NCBI GenBank assembly: GCA_016718265.1
Contig: JADKDZ010000005.1
Location: 62,001-126,000 of the forward strand
Direction of reading: 5' to 3'
Source: Uliginosibacterium sp.
GTDB lineage: Bacteria > Pseudomonadota > Gammaproteobacteria > Burkholderiales > Rhodocyclaceae
DNA: 64,000 nt
The notes under the pieces were generated by a model, which saw nothing but the letters and a program-made list of their open reading frames with translations, made no database searches and had not been told where the DNA came from. Below are positions 8,603 through 18,941 of this stretch, in pieces (positions within the stretch are counted from its first letter, which is position 1; every line of letters starts with the position of its first letter). The position numbers and the translations under genes are program-made.

Positions 8603-10606
8603 ATGAAAAATAACGGGCCTGTCACACAGAAGGAAGTGAGTTTCCCGGCTAATACCTACCTGGTGTCGCAGACCGACCTGAAAGGCATCATCCGAGACGC
8701 CAACGAGACCTTTATCGCCATCAGTGGCTTCACACGCGATGAGCTGGTGGGGTCCAGCCATAATCTGGTGCGCCACCCGGACATGCCCGCGGCGGCCTTC
8801 GCCGACATGTGGTCCAGCCTGAAGTCGGGCATTCCCTGGCGTGGCATGGTCAAAAATCGCTGCAAGAACGGCGACCACTACTGGGTGGACGCCTTGGTCG
8901 TGCCCATCACCCAAAACGGCGAAGCGACCGGCTTCATGTCGGTACGCAAGTGCCCCAGCCGGCAACAGATCAGCGAGGCGGAGCAGCACTACGCCAGCAT
9001 GGGACAGCAAGACAAAGTGAAGACGCGCCGACGCCGCGCCCTGCCGCTGTCGGTCTCGTTCTACCTGCTGTTCGCGCTGATGTCGCTGGCGATCATCACC
9101 AACGTCATCGTCATGAAGCTTGGCCTGCCCGCCTGGCTGGACATGGCCACCGGCATTCTGGCGCTATTGCCCATCATCCCCCTGATCGCGCTCGCACACT
9201 TTGGCATCTTCAAGCGCATCCGGGAGCTTCGCGCAAGCATTGACGTGCTGGCGGAGGGCGATCTGTCGGTGCGTCGTGCCATCCGTCGACCCGACGAGAT
9301 CGGGCGCCTGATGAATTCGCTGGCGATCATGCAGACACGCTGGCTGGTCAGCATCGATCATATTCGTGAGGCCACCCGCTCAAGCCTGTCAAGCATGGAG
9401 CTGATGAACAGTCAGGCCCACACCATCAACGAACGAATCAACGAACAGCACGATCGGGTCGCCGCCGTCGCAGCGGCGACCGAAGAGTTCTGCCAGGCGG
9501 TGGCCGAGGTGGCCAGTTGCTCGGCTGACACCTCGCGTGCAGCGGACGATTCCGGCGAGCGCGTTCAATCGGGCCGGGTGGTCATGAAAGAAGGCATGGC
9601 CTCCTCGCAGGCCGCCGTCAGCGCCGTGGGCGACTCCCGCACCCGGATCGCGGCACTCAACGAGGCCGTGACGGGGATTGGCACCGTCTCGCAGGTGATC
9701 AAGGACATTGCCGATCAGACCAACCTCCTGGCCTTGAACGCCGCGATCGAAGCGGCGCGCGCGGGCGAAACCGGGCGCGGCTTCGCCGTGGTGGCCGATG
9801 AAGTCAGGAAACTCGCCGAGCGCACCACCGGCAGCACACTGGAAATCAGCAAAATGGTCACCGACATCCAGCGCCTGACCCAGGCCGTGGACGATGTCAT
9901 GGACCAGACGGCCTCCACCGTGATCTCCGGCACCGAGAAGATGCAGCAGAGCATCGAGCACCTGGAATCGGTCAACGCCGCTACCGATCACACCAAGGAT
10001 CTGGCACGGCATATTGCCGAGGCCTCCGAGCAGCAAGCCATTGCGGGCCAGGATGTCGCCCGCAACATGGAGCAGATTTCAGCCTTGTCGGAAACCAATC
10101 AACGCGGACTGGGTGATTTCTGGGAAGCGCTCAACACCATGTCGTCCGCCACGCAGAATATCGATGGCGCCGTGTCGGTCTTTCACCTGTTCGACGACCC
10201 GAAGCAGACGGAAGATGGCGGACTGGGGCTCGCTTCCAGAATGGGGGTCGGCGAGCAGATCGACAAAGCGATTGCCGCGCATGGCAGCTGGAAAGCGCGG
10301 CTCTTGAAAGTGGTGGAGGAAGGGTACTCAGAAACGCCGGTGGCAACGATCAAGGCAAACGACCAGTGCGCCTTCGGCCGTTGGCTGAAGAACGACTTCC
10401 CGCACGCCGCAAAGCAAGGTGCCGATTACCGGCGCATCGACGAACTGCATCGAAAATTCCACCAGTGTGCGGGTTCGATCGCCGAGCTGGCATGCGCGGG
10501 CAAGCCCGATCAGGCGCGGGCTGAACTGGGCAGCAACGGCTGCTATCACCGCGCCTCGACGGAACTTGTCGGTGCGCTCGCGGCCTGGAAACGGCAGCTC
10601 TCGTGA
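8603..10606 (+). CDS. Methyl-accepting chemotaxis protein with Aer-like PAS and C-terminal CZB domain
   Basis: A 667-residue chemoreceptor. An Aer-type PAS occupies about 10-120 (ANETFIAISGFTRDELVG, then HPDMP and PWRGMVKNRCKNGD). Two closely spaced membrane segments follow (about 150-172 and 180-200) with almost no periplasmic loop, so the signal is sensed inside the cell. A HAMP region and a cytoplasmic signalling domain follow, with the hairpin tip near residues 366-408 (DQTNLLALNAAIEAARAGE). From about 553 there is a chemoreceptor zinc-binding (CZB) domain with His in AHGSWK, Cys in CAFGRWL (about 588) and His in LHRKFH. CZB domains are known to respond to zinc and hypochlorite. The PAS part probably binds FAD and reports redox state. 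A sigma-28 promoter precedes the gene. Confidence 0.92.
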   Translation: MKNNGPVTQKEVSFPANTYLVSQTDLKGIIRDANETFIAISGFTRDELVGSSHNLVRHPDMPAAAFADMWSSLKSGIPWRGMVKNRCKNGDHYWVDALVVPITQNGEATGFMSVRKCPSRQQISEAEQHYASMGQQDKVKTRRRRALPLSVSFYLLFALMSLAIITNVIVMKLGLPAWLDMATGILALLPIIPLIALAHFGIFKRIRELRASIDVLAEGDLSVRRAIRRPDEIGRLMNSLAIMQTRWLVSIDHIREATRSSLSSMELMNSQAHTINERINEQHDRVAAVAAATEEFCQAVAEVASCSADTSRAADDSGERVQSGRVVMKEGMASSQAAVSAVGDSRTRIAALNEAVTGIGTVSQVIKDIADQTNLLALNAAIEAARAGETGRGFAVVADEVRKLAERTTGSTLEISKMVTDIQRLTQAVDDVMDQTASTVISGTEKMQQSIEHLESVNAATDHTKDLARHIAEASEQQAIAGQDVARNMEQISALSETNQRGLGDFWEALNTMSSATQNIDGAVSVFHLFDDPKQTEDGGLGLASRMGVGEQIDKAIAAHGSWKARLLKVVEEGYSETPVATIKANDQCAFGRWLKNDFPHAAKQGADYRRIDELHRKFHQCAGSIAELACAGKPDQARAELGSNGCYHRASTELVGALAAWKRQLS

Positions 10607-10621
10607 CGCGCCCATGCCACG

Positions 10622-11545
10622 TTACTCGCCGGGCACGAAAGGCTTGCCCAGCGAGGCGGGCAGATTGAGTTGAAGTTTCTTGCGATCCCGCGAGATCGCC
10701 ATCAATACCAGGATGGTGGCAAGGTAGGGCACGGCGGAGAGCAATTGCGAGGGCACCGCCAGCCCGAAGCCCTGCGCCTGTAGTTGCAGGATGGTCATGC
10801 CACCGAACAGGCAGGCACCGAACATCAGGCGGGTGGGCTTCCAGGCCGCAAAGACAACCAGCGCCACCGCAATCCAGCCGCGCCCGGCGACCATGTTTTC
10901 GACCCATAGTGGCGTATAGATTGTCGACAGATAGGCGCCGCCCAGGCCCGCCATCGCGCCGCCAAAACACACCGCCCCGTAACGAATCGCGAGCACGGGA
11001 TAGCCAATCGCGTGAGCGGCCTCGGGCGATTCACCGACCGCGCGCAGCACCAGTCCCCAGCGCGTGCGGGCCAGCATCCAGGCCAGCGCGCCATAGATGA
11101 CAAACGCGAGATACACCACCGGAGGCTGGTTGAAGAGCACCGGGCCGAGCAGCGGAATGTGGGCCAGTCCGGGAATAGCCAGGGCCTTCATGCCCGGCAG
11201 CGCATGGCTGACGTAAAACTGGCCGATGAAGGCGGAAAGCCCGATCCCGAAGATGGTTGTCGCGAGTCCGGATGCGGATTGATTGGCGCCCAGCGACAGG
11301 GTCAGGAAGGCGAACGGCAAGGCCGCCAGCGCGCCTGCAAAAGCGCCAAACAGCAAGCCTGCGGAAGTCCCCCACGACAAGGCGGCGGCAAACCCCGCCA
11401 CCGCGCCGATCAGCATCATGCCTTCGACACCCAGGTTGATGACGCCGCTCTTCTCGGCCACCAGCTCGCCGAGACCGGCAAAGATCAAAGGGGTTGCGGC
11501 GGCCAGCGTGCCCGCCAGGATCGGTACCAACGAGTCGATCATCAT
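10622..11545 (-). CDS. BMP-type nucleoside ABC transporter, permease 2
   Basis: Start at the ATG at 11545, overlapping the upstream permease's TGA (ATGATGA; the second ATG at 11542 is equally possible). The product of about 307 residues is very hydrophobic with eight or more membrane spans. The segment GLGELVAEKSGVINLGVEGMM in this position is typical of the RbsC/BmpA-associated permease family. It forms the membrane channel with permease 1, energised by the ATPase at 13392-14945, for uptake of nucleosides delivered by the binding protein at 15220. It is the last gene of the operon and ends 16 bases from the convergent chemoreceptor. Confidence 0.9.
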   Translation of the reverse strand: MMIDSLVPILAGTLAAATPLIFAGLGELVAEKSGVINLGVEGMMLIGAVAGFAAALSWGTSAGLLFGAFAGALAALPFAFLTLSLGANQSASGLATTIFGIGLSAFIGQFYVSHALPGMKALAIPGLAHIPLLGPVLFNQPPVVYLAFVIYGALAWMLARTRWGLVLRAVGESPEAAHAIGYPVLAIRYGAVCFGGAMAGLGGAYLSTIYTPLWVENMVAGRGWIAVALVVFAAWKPTRLMFGACLFGGMTILQLQAQGFGLAVPSQLLSAVPYLATILVLMAISRDRKKLQLNLPASLGKPFVPGE

Positions 11546-12633
11546 GCGCCAGCCTCCTCGCGCACCATCAAGCGCTTGTCCCGGCGACGCCGGAAACGGT
11601 AGTCCACAAACACATCGACGCCCAGCAAGAAGAACAGCAGCATCCCCTGAAACAGCCACGAGATCGCCGACGGCAGCTGCATCGACACCTGGGCGGCCTC
11701 GCCCCCGATATAAATCAAGGCCATCAGCAGCCCGGAGAGCAGGATACCCACCGGATGCAGGCGCCCCACCCAGGCCACGATGATCGCAGCATAGCCATAA
11801 CCCGGCGAGAGCGAGAGCGTGAGCTGGCCCACTGGCCCGGCGGCTTCCATCGCCCCGGCAAGGCCCGCCGTCAGGCCCGAAATCACCAGGCTCATCCAGA
11901 TGGCCGCACGGCCCGAAAACCCGGCGTAACGTGCCGCCGCGGGGGCGAGGCCGCCCACCGTGAGCTGGTAGGCGCGGAAGCTGCGCGCCACGAACAGCCA
12001 GAACACCGGCACGGCCAGCAAGGTGATGAAGATCGAGGAGTTCAGCCGCAAGCCTTCAAACAGCGGAATGAACATGGCGGATTCGCCAAACAGGATCGAC
12101 TGCGGAAAATTCGTGCCGCCGGGGTCCCGCCACGGGCCGCTCACCAGATACGACAGCAGGTAGGTCGCCACATAGGTCAGCATCAGCGTCGTCAAGGTCT
12201 CTTCTGCGTTGAAATGCGTCTTGAGCCAGGCCGGCACCGCGCCCCATAACGCGCCACCCAAGGCCCCCGCGAGCACCATCAGCGGCAGGATCCAGACGCC
12301 TTCCATGCCCTCGGTATAGATCGCCACGCCACTGGCGAAGACAGCCCCCATCAACAGCTGCCCCTCGGCGCCGATGTTGTAGATCCGGGCACGGAAGCCC
12401 AGCGCCAGCCCTTGGGCAATCAGGACCAGTGGCGAGGCTTTCAGGGCCAACTCGCTCCAGCCGTTCGAGGTTTCAAGCGGCTCGATGAAGAAAACATAAA
12501 AAGCCTGCAGCGGCGGCTTGCCCAAGGCCGCAAACAGGGCGGCCGCGGCGAGCAGGGTCAGCAGGATCGCGATCGGCGGCCCTGACCAGCGCATCAGGTG
12601 AGAGGGGTTGGCACGGGGTTCGAGAAGGTGCAT
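11542..12633 (-). CDS. BMP-type nucleoside ABC transporter, permease 1
   Basis: A 363-residue polytopic protein of the RbsC-like permease family. The key segment is RARIYNIGAEGQLLMGA, matching the conserved cytoplasmic region of nucleoside permeases, followed by HFNAEETLTTLMLTYVA. It is translationally coupled to permease 2 (4-base overlap). Normally it would directly follow the ATPase gene; here a toxin-antitoxin pair (12643-13345) lies between them. The toxin stop is only about 10 bases upstream of this ATG, so permease transcription must pass through the toxin gene or start inside it. The C-terminus is basic (RFRRRRDKR). Confidence 0.9.
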   Translation of the reverse strand: MHLLEPRANPSHLMRWSGPPIAILLTLLAAAALFAALGKPPLQAFYVFFIEPLETSNGWSELALKASPLVLIAQGLALGFRARIYNIGAEGQLLMGAVFASGVAIYTEGMEGVWILPLMVLAGALGGALWGAVPAWLKTHFNAEETLTTLMLTYVATYLLSYLVSGPWRDPGGTNFPQSILFGESAMFIPLFEGLRLNSSIFITLLAVPVFWLFVARSFRAYQLTVGGLAPAAARYAGFSGRAAIWMSLVISGLTAGLAGAMEAAGPVGQLTLSLSPGYGYAAIIVAWVGRLHPVGILLSGLLMALIYIGGEAAQVSMQLPSAISWLFQGMLLFFLLGVDVFVDYRFRRRRDKRLMVREEAGA

Positions 12634-12642
12634 GAGGTCAGC

Positions 12643-13077
12643 TCAGACAGGGGCTGGAACAGCAATAAGGCCTTGCAGGCTAGCGGCGCGTGCAAGCGTA
12701 GTATCGAACGTGGCGAAATGGCTGGCACTGAGGCGCAGCGCGATCGCCAGGTGCAAAGCATCCCCCGCGCGCAGACCCGACGCAGCCTGGCTGCAAAAGC
12801 CACGGGCAGCGAGAAAATCGCTCTCCAGCGGCGGGTGTGCCGGGCCGAGGTGCCGCACCAGCGCATCGATGCCCGCACTGGCCTCGGCATGCAGGGCGGC
12901 ATCGATTTCTCCCCGACGCTGCTTGATTGACAGGGTGCTTGCACATTCCGTCAACAACCAGGTGCTGAACAGCAGCGGCTTGTCGCCATTCTCGGCCAAC
13001 CAGGCCAGCGCACGGGCACTCTCTGCCTCGCGCACATGGGTCGCAATCACGAGACTGGTGTCGACGTAGATTCGCAT
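12643..13077 (-). CDS. PIN-domain ribonuclease toxin (VapC-like)
   Basis: Start at the ATG at 13077 giving MRIYVDTSLVIATH; a longer frame to 13104 overlaps the antitoxin and is less likely. The 144-residue PIN domain shows the expected acidic residues: D6 in YVDTS, E in LLTECAST, D in AGDALHLAIA and D in FATFDTTL. These coordinate Mg2+ for RNA cleavage in VapC toxins. It lies 7 bases after the AbrB-type antitoxin stop in the same direction, the usual antitoxin-first order. The pair sits between the ATPase and permease genes of an ABC transporter, which is unusual. The RNA target is unknown. Confidence 0.87.
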   Translation of the reverse strand: MRIYVDTSLVIATHVREAESARALAWLAENGDKPLLFSTWLLTECASTLSIKQRRGEIDAALHAEASAGIDALVRHLGPAHPPLESDFLAARGFCSQAASGLRAGDALHLAIALRLSASHFATFDTTLARAASLQGLIAVPAPV

Positions 13078-13084
13078 GCGCGGC

Positions 13085-13345
13085 CTAGTAACGCTCTGCG
13101 GCACGCAAGAGTTCCGCCGTCGAGCTTGTCAGCGGCTGGGATTCCAGGCGCGCGGCACACTGCGCAAGATGCTCACGCAGCCAGGCTTCGCGCGCCACAA
13201 TGTTCATCGGCACGAGTTCCAGGGTGCCCCGCACGGTTTCGTCGATCTCCACGGTACTGCCCTCTTCCAGGGCCAAGTGGCGCGCGAGCTCGGCCGGAAT
13301 CCGCACGGCAAGGCTATTGCCCCATTTCGCAATCGATATCTGCAT
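13085..13345 (-). CDS. AbrB/MazE-family antitoxin of the PIN toxin
   Basis: Start at the ATG at 13345 (MQISIAKWGNSLAVRIP). The 86-residue product has the swapped-hairpin AbrB fold signature at its N-terminus (KWGNSLAVRIPAELA, then EEGSTVEI) for DNA binding. Its C-terminus, REHLAQCAARLES and onward, probably wraps the toxin. It immediately precedes the PIN toxin and ends 7 bases before its start. It would repress its own promoter, expected in the 46 bases between 13346 and the ATPase stop at 13392, or further upstream inside the ATPase gene. Confidence 0.85.
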   Translation of the reverse strand: MQISIAKWGNSLAVRIPAELARHLALEEGSTVEIDETVRGTLELVPMNIVAREAWLREHLAQCAARLESQPLTSSTAELLRAAERY

Positions 13346-13391
13346 CTCACACCTCGCTTCGGATATACATCTTGACGATATTGTAGATACG

Positions 13392-14945
<1,554 letters not shown>

Positions 14946-15219
14946 GCAAGGGCACGAAAATAGGTGGCGGTGGGTGGCGAATCGGGGTGACGGGCAGTCC
15001 TTGAGAAGCAGCCGCCGTGCCCGATTTGCAAGGCGGCAAGTTTATCAGGCTGCCCAAGGCGCAGCGCGTTTTCACGCAGACTTCGAAGCCCGTCTCTGAT
15101 TGGCATCATAATTGCGACCGCTCGCTGCACTACCATAGCGAGTCGTTTCTTAGCGCCTCACTGTTGCAGCGCCCGATTCACCGGGTTCAATTTCTGTTTT
15201 CTTTCTAGGAGGTTTCACG
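14946..15219. promoter_or_regulatory. Divergent promoter region between ABC ATPase and binding-protein genes
   Basis: A 274-base gap with no credible coding sequence. It must hold promoters for both directions of the nucleoside transporter. A strong ribosome site, AGGAGG (about 15209-15214), precedes the ATG at 15220. I cannot pick confident -35/-10 boxes, and I see no clear purine riboswitch core. Confidence 0.45.
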
Positions 15220-16302
15220 ATGTCTTTGTTCCGTACCCTCGCCCGCCTGGCCTCGGTTGCCGCTGTTGCGGCGACGTTCAGTGGCGGCGCTTTTGCCGAA
15301 GAGCCCGTCAAGGCCGGCTTTCTTTACATCGGCCCGACCGGCGACCACGGCTGGACTTACTCGCATGACGTGGGGCGCAAGGCGGTGGAAGCGAAGTTTG
15401 GCGACAAGGTCAAGACCACCTTCGTCGAAAACGTGCCCGAGACTGCCGACGCTGAGCGTGTGATCCGTGACCTCGCCACCAAGGGCCACAAGGTGATTTT
15501 CGCGACGTCGTTCGGTTACATGAACGCGATGGACAAGGTCGCCAAGCAGTTCCCCAAGACCGTGTTCATGCACGCCACCGGCTACAAGACCAGCAAGAAC
15601 CTGGGCATCTACGACGTCCGTACCTATGAAGGCGCCTACATGCTGGGCGTGGTGGCCGGCAAGATGAGCAAGAGCGGCAAGCTCGGCGTGGTCGGCTCGA
15701 TCGCGATCCCCGAAGTGGTGCGCAACATCAACGCTTTCACCATCGGCGCGCGTAGCGTGAACCCGAAAGCCACGACCAAGGTGATCTGGGTGAACGCCTG
15801 GTTTGATCCGGGCAAGGAACGCGAAGCCGCGATGACCCTGATCTCGCAAGGCGCTGACGTGCTGATGCAGAACACCGACTCGCCCGCCGTCGTGCAAGCC
15901 GCGCAGGAAAAAGGCGTGTACGCCTTTGGCTGGGATTCGGACATGAGCAAGTTCGGCGGCAAGGCCCAACTCGCCGCCTCGGTGCTCAACTGGGGCGTGA
16001 TCTACAACGAGCAGGTCGAGAAGGTCATGAAGGGTGAGTGGAAAACCACCGACATCTGGTATGGCGTGAAGGATGGGGCGGTCAACATCGAAGCCTTTGG
16101 CCCGGCCACCCCGGCCGACGTGAAGAAGCTCGCCGAAGAACGCCGCGATGCCCTCAAGGCCGGCAAGCTGCACCCCTTCACCGGGCCGCTGAAAGACAAC
16201 ACCGGCAAGGAGCTCGTCGCGACGGGCAAGACCATGGCGGACGCCGACCTGCGCAAGATGAGCGTGTATGTGGAAGGCGTGGAAGGCTCGATACCCAAGT
16301 AA
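15220..16302 (+). CDS. BMP-family nucleoside-binding periplasmic protein
   Basis: A 360-residue basic membrane protein (BMP/PnrA) family binding protein. It has a Sec signal peptide with likely cleavage after AFA (about residue 26) and no lipobox, so it is probably soluble in the periplasm. Family segments are GPTGDHGWTYSHD, FATSFGYM, YEGAYMLGVVAGKMS and FGWDSDMSKF. It delivers nucleosides to the divergently encoded permease-ATPase complex. The start has an AGGAGG box 5 bases upstream. It is followed by a strong intrinsic terminator and is thus probably monocistronic, allowing excess of binding protein over membrane parts. Confidence 0.93.
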   Translation: MSLFRTLARLASVAAVAATFSGGAFAEEPVKAGFLYIGPTGDHGWTYSHDVGRKAVEAKFGDKVKTTFVENVPETADAERVIRDLATKGHKVIFATSFGYMNAMDKVAKQFPKTVFMHATGYKTSKNLGIYDVRTYEGAYMLGVVAGKMSKSGKLGVVGSIAIPEVVRNINAFTIGARSVNPKATTKVIWVNAWFDPGKEREAAMTLISQGADVLMQNTDSPAVVQAAQEKGVYAFGWDSDMSKFGGKAQLAASVLNWGVIYNEQVEKVMKGEWKTTDIWYGVKDGAVNIEAFGPATPADVKKLAEERRDALKAGKLHPFTGPLKDNTGKELVATGKTMADADLRKMSVYVEGVEGSIPK

Positions 16303-16345
16303 GCCCGCCCGGGCACGCGGATTAGCGTTGCCTTAAAGCCTGAAC

Positions 16346-16377
16346 GACAGCCCGGTTCCGCCGGGCTGTCTTGTTTT
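16346..16377 (+). terminator. Intrinsic terminator of the BMP gene
   Basis: A perfect 10-bp stem GACAGCCCGG/CCGGGCTGTC (16346-16355 with 16361-16370), a 5-base loop, then TTGTTTT. It stands 44 bases after the BMP stop codon. Confidence 0.9.
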
Positions 16378-16413
16378 ATGCTTCGGCACAATCGTGTAAA
16401 GGAAGGTTTCGTC

Positions 16414-16932
16414 ATGCTGGTCTGGTTGCTGTTTGCCGGATTATTTCTCGGTGGCTGCCTTGCCCGAACAGCCTATGAGGAACTCAAACGGCGCAAGCGC
16501 CTGAAGAGCGGAAACCGGATTGCCTATCTCAGCACCTTCGTCGCCATGATTGCGATGTGGGTCGGCTGGTTCAACATGCCGGTCAATGACCCCTGGCCCG
16601 TCGCCCTGCCGGACGCCTTGCCTACCCTGGGAGCGGTCCTGTCGGGCGTCGGCTACGTACTTGTCATCGGCGGCGTCATTCAGCTGCGCGGCGTTGAAAA
16701 CATTCCGCGCCTCGTGACCGGCGGCTTGTTCGCCAAGCTCCGTCACCCGATGTATACCGGCTTCATCTGCTGGATTGCCGGAGAATCGCTCCGCTGCGGC
16801 GCCTGGCTGAGCTGCGTTGTCGGCTGCGTCGCCATTGTGCAGATTCTGTACTGGCGCACGCTGGAAGAAGCATTCCTGATGACGATCCGCCCGGCCGAAT
16901 ACGCGGCGTATCGCGCCAACACCTGGTTTTAA
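16414..16932 (+). CDS. Isoprenylcysteine methyltransferase (ICMT)-like membrane protein
   Basis: I chose the ATG at 16414, preceded by GGAAGG; a longer frame opens at 16378 inside the terminator tail. The product has 172 residues and about four membrane spans. Its C-terminal half has the pattern GLFAKLRHPMYTGFI followed by EEAFLMTIRPAEYAAYR, typical of ICMT/phospholipid methyltransferase-like proteins that use S-adenosylmethionine. The substrate of bacterial members is generally unknown. It lies 14 bases upstream of the nucleotidyltransferase gene, so the two probably share a transcript. It is listed as a family match only. Confidence 0.75.
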   Translation: MLVWLLFAGLFLGGCLARTAYEELKRRKRLKSGNRIAYLSTFVAMIAMWVGWFNMPVNDPWPVALPDALPTLGAVLSGVGYVLVIGGVIQLRGVENIPRLVTGGLFAKLRHPMYTGFICWIAGESLRCGAWLSCVVGCVAIVQILYWRTLEEAFLMTIRPAEYAAYRANTWF

Positions 16933-16946
16933 GGGAGACCCCACGC

Positions 16947-17750
16947 ATGACCGAGCTTTCCGCCCTCCCCGCCCACCATCAAGCCTCGATTGCACGCGTC
17001 GTCGCGCATTTCGAACACGATCCCGAGGTTCAGGCCTTGCTGCTGACCGGCTCGCTGGCGCACGGCTTCTACCGTGAGAATTCCGATGTCGATATCGCCA
17101 TCGTCGTCAGCTCGGCCGACTATCAGGCCCGCCTGGCACGCGGTGAGCTCGGCTTCTTCAGCGATACCCTCTGTACCTATCCGGGCGGCTATGCCGACGG
17201 CAAGTACATTGATCTGGCTTTCATCCAGACGGTGGCGGAACGCGGCAGCGAGCCCGCGCGCTTCGCCTTCAAGGATGCGACGATCCTGTTCTCGCGCATC
17301 GATACGCTCCAGCCCGTGCTCGACGCGGCCTGCCACTACCCGAAGGCGGGCAAAGACGCGCGGATCATCCGCTTCCTGGCCCAGTTTGAGGCCTGGGGCT
17401 GGTACGTTGGCCAGGCCCTGCAGACCGGCGACCGCTACCTGCTCAACCAGTCCACCGCCAAGCTCGCCCTGTTCGCCTGCCGCCTGATTCTTGCCCACAA
17501 CGAGATGCTCTACCCCTTCCACAAGTGGCTGACCCGGGTGGTGAGCCAGGCGCCGCAGAAGCCTGACGGCTTTATGCCGATGCTGAATGCGATGCTGGAA
17601 TCGCCCTCGCAAGCAAGCCTGGAAGCGCTTCAGCTGGCGGTACGAGGCTTCACGGCCTGGCCGGCGACGCCTGAGCCCTGGCCGATGCAGTTCCTGCGCG
17701 ACAGCGAGCTGAACTGGCTCTCCAGCCCGCCGCCCGTTGACGACCTCTAA
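16947..17750 (+). CDS. Nucleotidyltransferase-domain protein
   Basis: A 267-residue protein with a polymerase-beta-type nucleotidyltransferase domain. The motif LTGSLAHGFYRENSDVDIAIV gives the GS helix and the DxD metal pair, and the third acid lies in YIDLAFIQ. The C-terminal half is helical and may bind a substrate, as in aminoglycoside or kanamycin-type nucleotidyltransferases, but no resistance function can be claimed. The ATG at 16947 has GGGAGA upstream. The hairpin at 17773-17799 follows the stop. Confidence 0.75.
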   Translation: MTELSALPAHHQASIARVVAHFEHDPEVQALLLTGSLAHGFYRENSDVDIAIVVSSADYQARLARGELGFFSDTLCTYPGGYADGKYIDLAFIQTVAERGSEPARFAFKDATILFSRIDTLQPVLDAACHYPKAGKDARIIRFLAQFEAWGWYVGQALQTGDRYLLNQSTAKLALFACRLILAHNEMLYPFHKWLTRVVSQAPQKPDGFMPMLNAMLESPSQASLEALQLAVRGFTAWPATPEPWPMQFLRDSELNWLSSPPPVDDL

Positions 17751-17772
17751 GCCCGGTCTGCTTCGGCATGCC

Positions 17773-17799
17773 GGAGAGCCAATCCCCAAGCGGCTCTCC
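17773..17799 (+). terminator. Hairpin downstream of the nucleotidyltransferase gene
   Basis: An 8-bp inverted repeat GGAGAGCC (17773-17780) with GGCTCTCC (17792-17799) and an 11-base loop. The T-tract after it is weak, so termination may be partial. The GGCTCTCC arm recurs in the hairpins near 19500 and 20945. Confidence 0.5.
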
Positions 17800-17915
17800 A
17801 AGGGGCAATATATTCTCCCGTCATCCGCCGGAAGGTCGGCACATCCATCGCCACACGCGCTAGGATGGCGCCCTCTCACGCGCTGCCCCGCCACTGTCCG
17901 CCGGATCATGGAACC

Positions 17916-18941
17916 ATGAACGCCCTTGACTACGCCCTGAGTTGCCCCAAGGCCGAGCTGCACCTGCACATCGAAGGCAGCCTGGAGCCCGAGCTGGCCT
18001 TTGCGCTCGCCCGGCGCAATGGCATCGCGCTGCCCTACGCCAGCGTCGAGGCTCTGCGCGCGGCCTACAACTTTGCCGACCTGCAATCCTTTCTCGACCT
18101 GTATTACGCCTGCGCCGACGTGCTGCGCACCGAAGCCGATTTCCACGACCTGATGCTGGCCTACCTGCGCCGCGCGCGGGCCGACCACATCGTCCACGCC
18201 GAGATCTTTTTCGACCCGCAGACGCACACTGCACGCGGCATCCCGTTTGAGACGGTGCTGCGTGGGCTGGAAGCCGGAGCAGCCGCCGCCAAGGCCGAGT
18301 GGGGCATGAGCACGCGCCTGATCCTGTGTTTCTTGCGCCACTTGAGTGAAGACGCCTGCCTCGCCTGCCTGAACGAGGCGGAACCCTATCTCGACCGCCT
18401 CCACGGCTTTGGGCTCGATTCCTCGGAGCGCGGCAATCCGCCGGCCAAGTTCGCCCGCCTCTTCGAGCGCTGCCGGGCGACGGGCCTGCCCGTCGTGGCC
18501 CATGCCGGCGAAGAGGGGCCGCCCGCCTACATTCACGAGGCGCTAGACATCCTGAAGGTCCGCCGCATCGACCACGGCGTGCGCGCGGTGGAAGACCCCG
18601 CCCTGCTCGCCCGCCTGGCACGCGAAGGCATCGCGCTCACCGTCTGCCCGCTCTCCAACCTGCGCCTGCGCGTCTTTGACGACATGCGCCAGCACAGCTT
18701 GCCGCAGCTCCTCGCCGCTGGCGTGAAAGTGACGATCAACAGCGACGACCCGGCCTACTTCGGCGGCTATCTGGGCGACAACATCCGCGCCGTCCAGGCG
18801 GCGTTCGATTGGGACATTGCCACCTGGCAGCAGATTGCCCGCCACAGCATTGAAGCCAGCTTTGCCACCGCAGAACAAAAAGCGTCCTGGCTGGACGCAC
18901 TCACCCCTCCCCCTACCACAGAGAAAAGGCCTTCGCCGTGA
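17916..18941 (+). CDS. add: Adenosine deaminase
   Basis: Start at the ATG at 17916 (MNALDYALSCPKAELHLH); an upstream frame from 17865 lacks family similarity. The protein has 341 residues. Zinc ligands H16 and H18 lie in HLHIEGS. The later motifs HAGEEGPP (His ligand and catalytic Glu region), RIDHGV and NSDDPAYFGG (catalytic Asp) are all present. It deaminates adenosine, or possibly adenine or another aminopurine; shorter bacterial members of this family include adenine deaminases, so the exact substrate is not certain. Its nearness to the nucleoside ABC transporter suggests purine salvage. Its stop overlaps the GTG of the next gene. Confidence 0.85.
   Translation: MNALDYALSCPKAELHLHIEGSLEPELAFALARRNGIALPYASVEALRAAYNFADLQSFLDLYYACADVLRTEADFHDLMLAYLRRARADHIVHAEIFFDPQTHTARGIPFETVLRGLEAGAAAAKAEWGMSTRLILCFLRHLSEDACLACLNEAEPYLDRLHGFGLDSSERGNPPAKFARLFERCRATGLPVVAHAGEEGPPAYIHEALDILKVRRIDHGVRAVEDPALLARLAREGIALTVCPLSNLRLRVFDDMRQHSLPQLLAAGVKVTINSDDPAYFGGYLGDNIRAVQAAFDWDIATWQQIARHSIEASFATAEQKASWLDALTPPPTTEKRPSP

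Noticed and set aside
14946..15219. Possible purine riboswitch upstream of the nucleoside-binding protein
   Set aside because: I could not find the conserved three-way junction core; only a promoter and a ribosome site are supported.
16929..18536. 535-codon minus-strand frame over the nucleotidyltransferase and adenosine deaminase genes
   Set aside because: It spans two genes with intact catalytic motifs on the plus strand and shows no family similarity itself.
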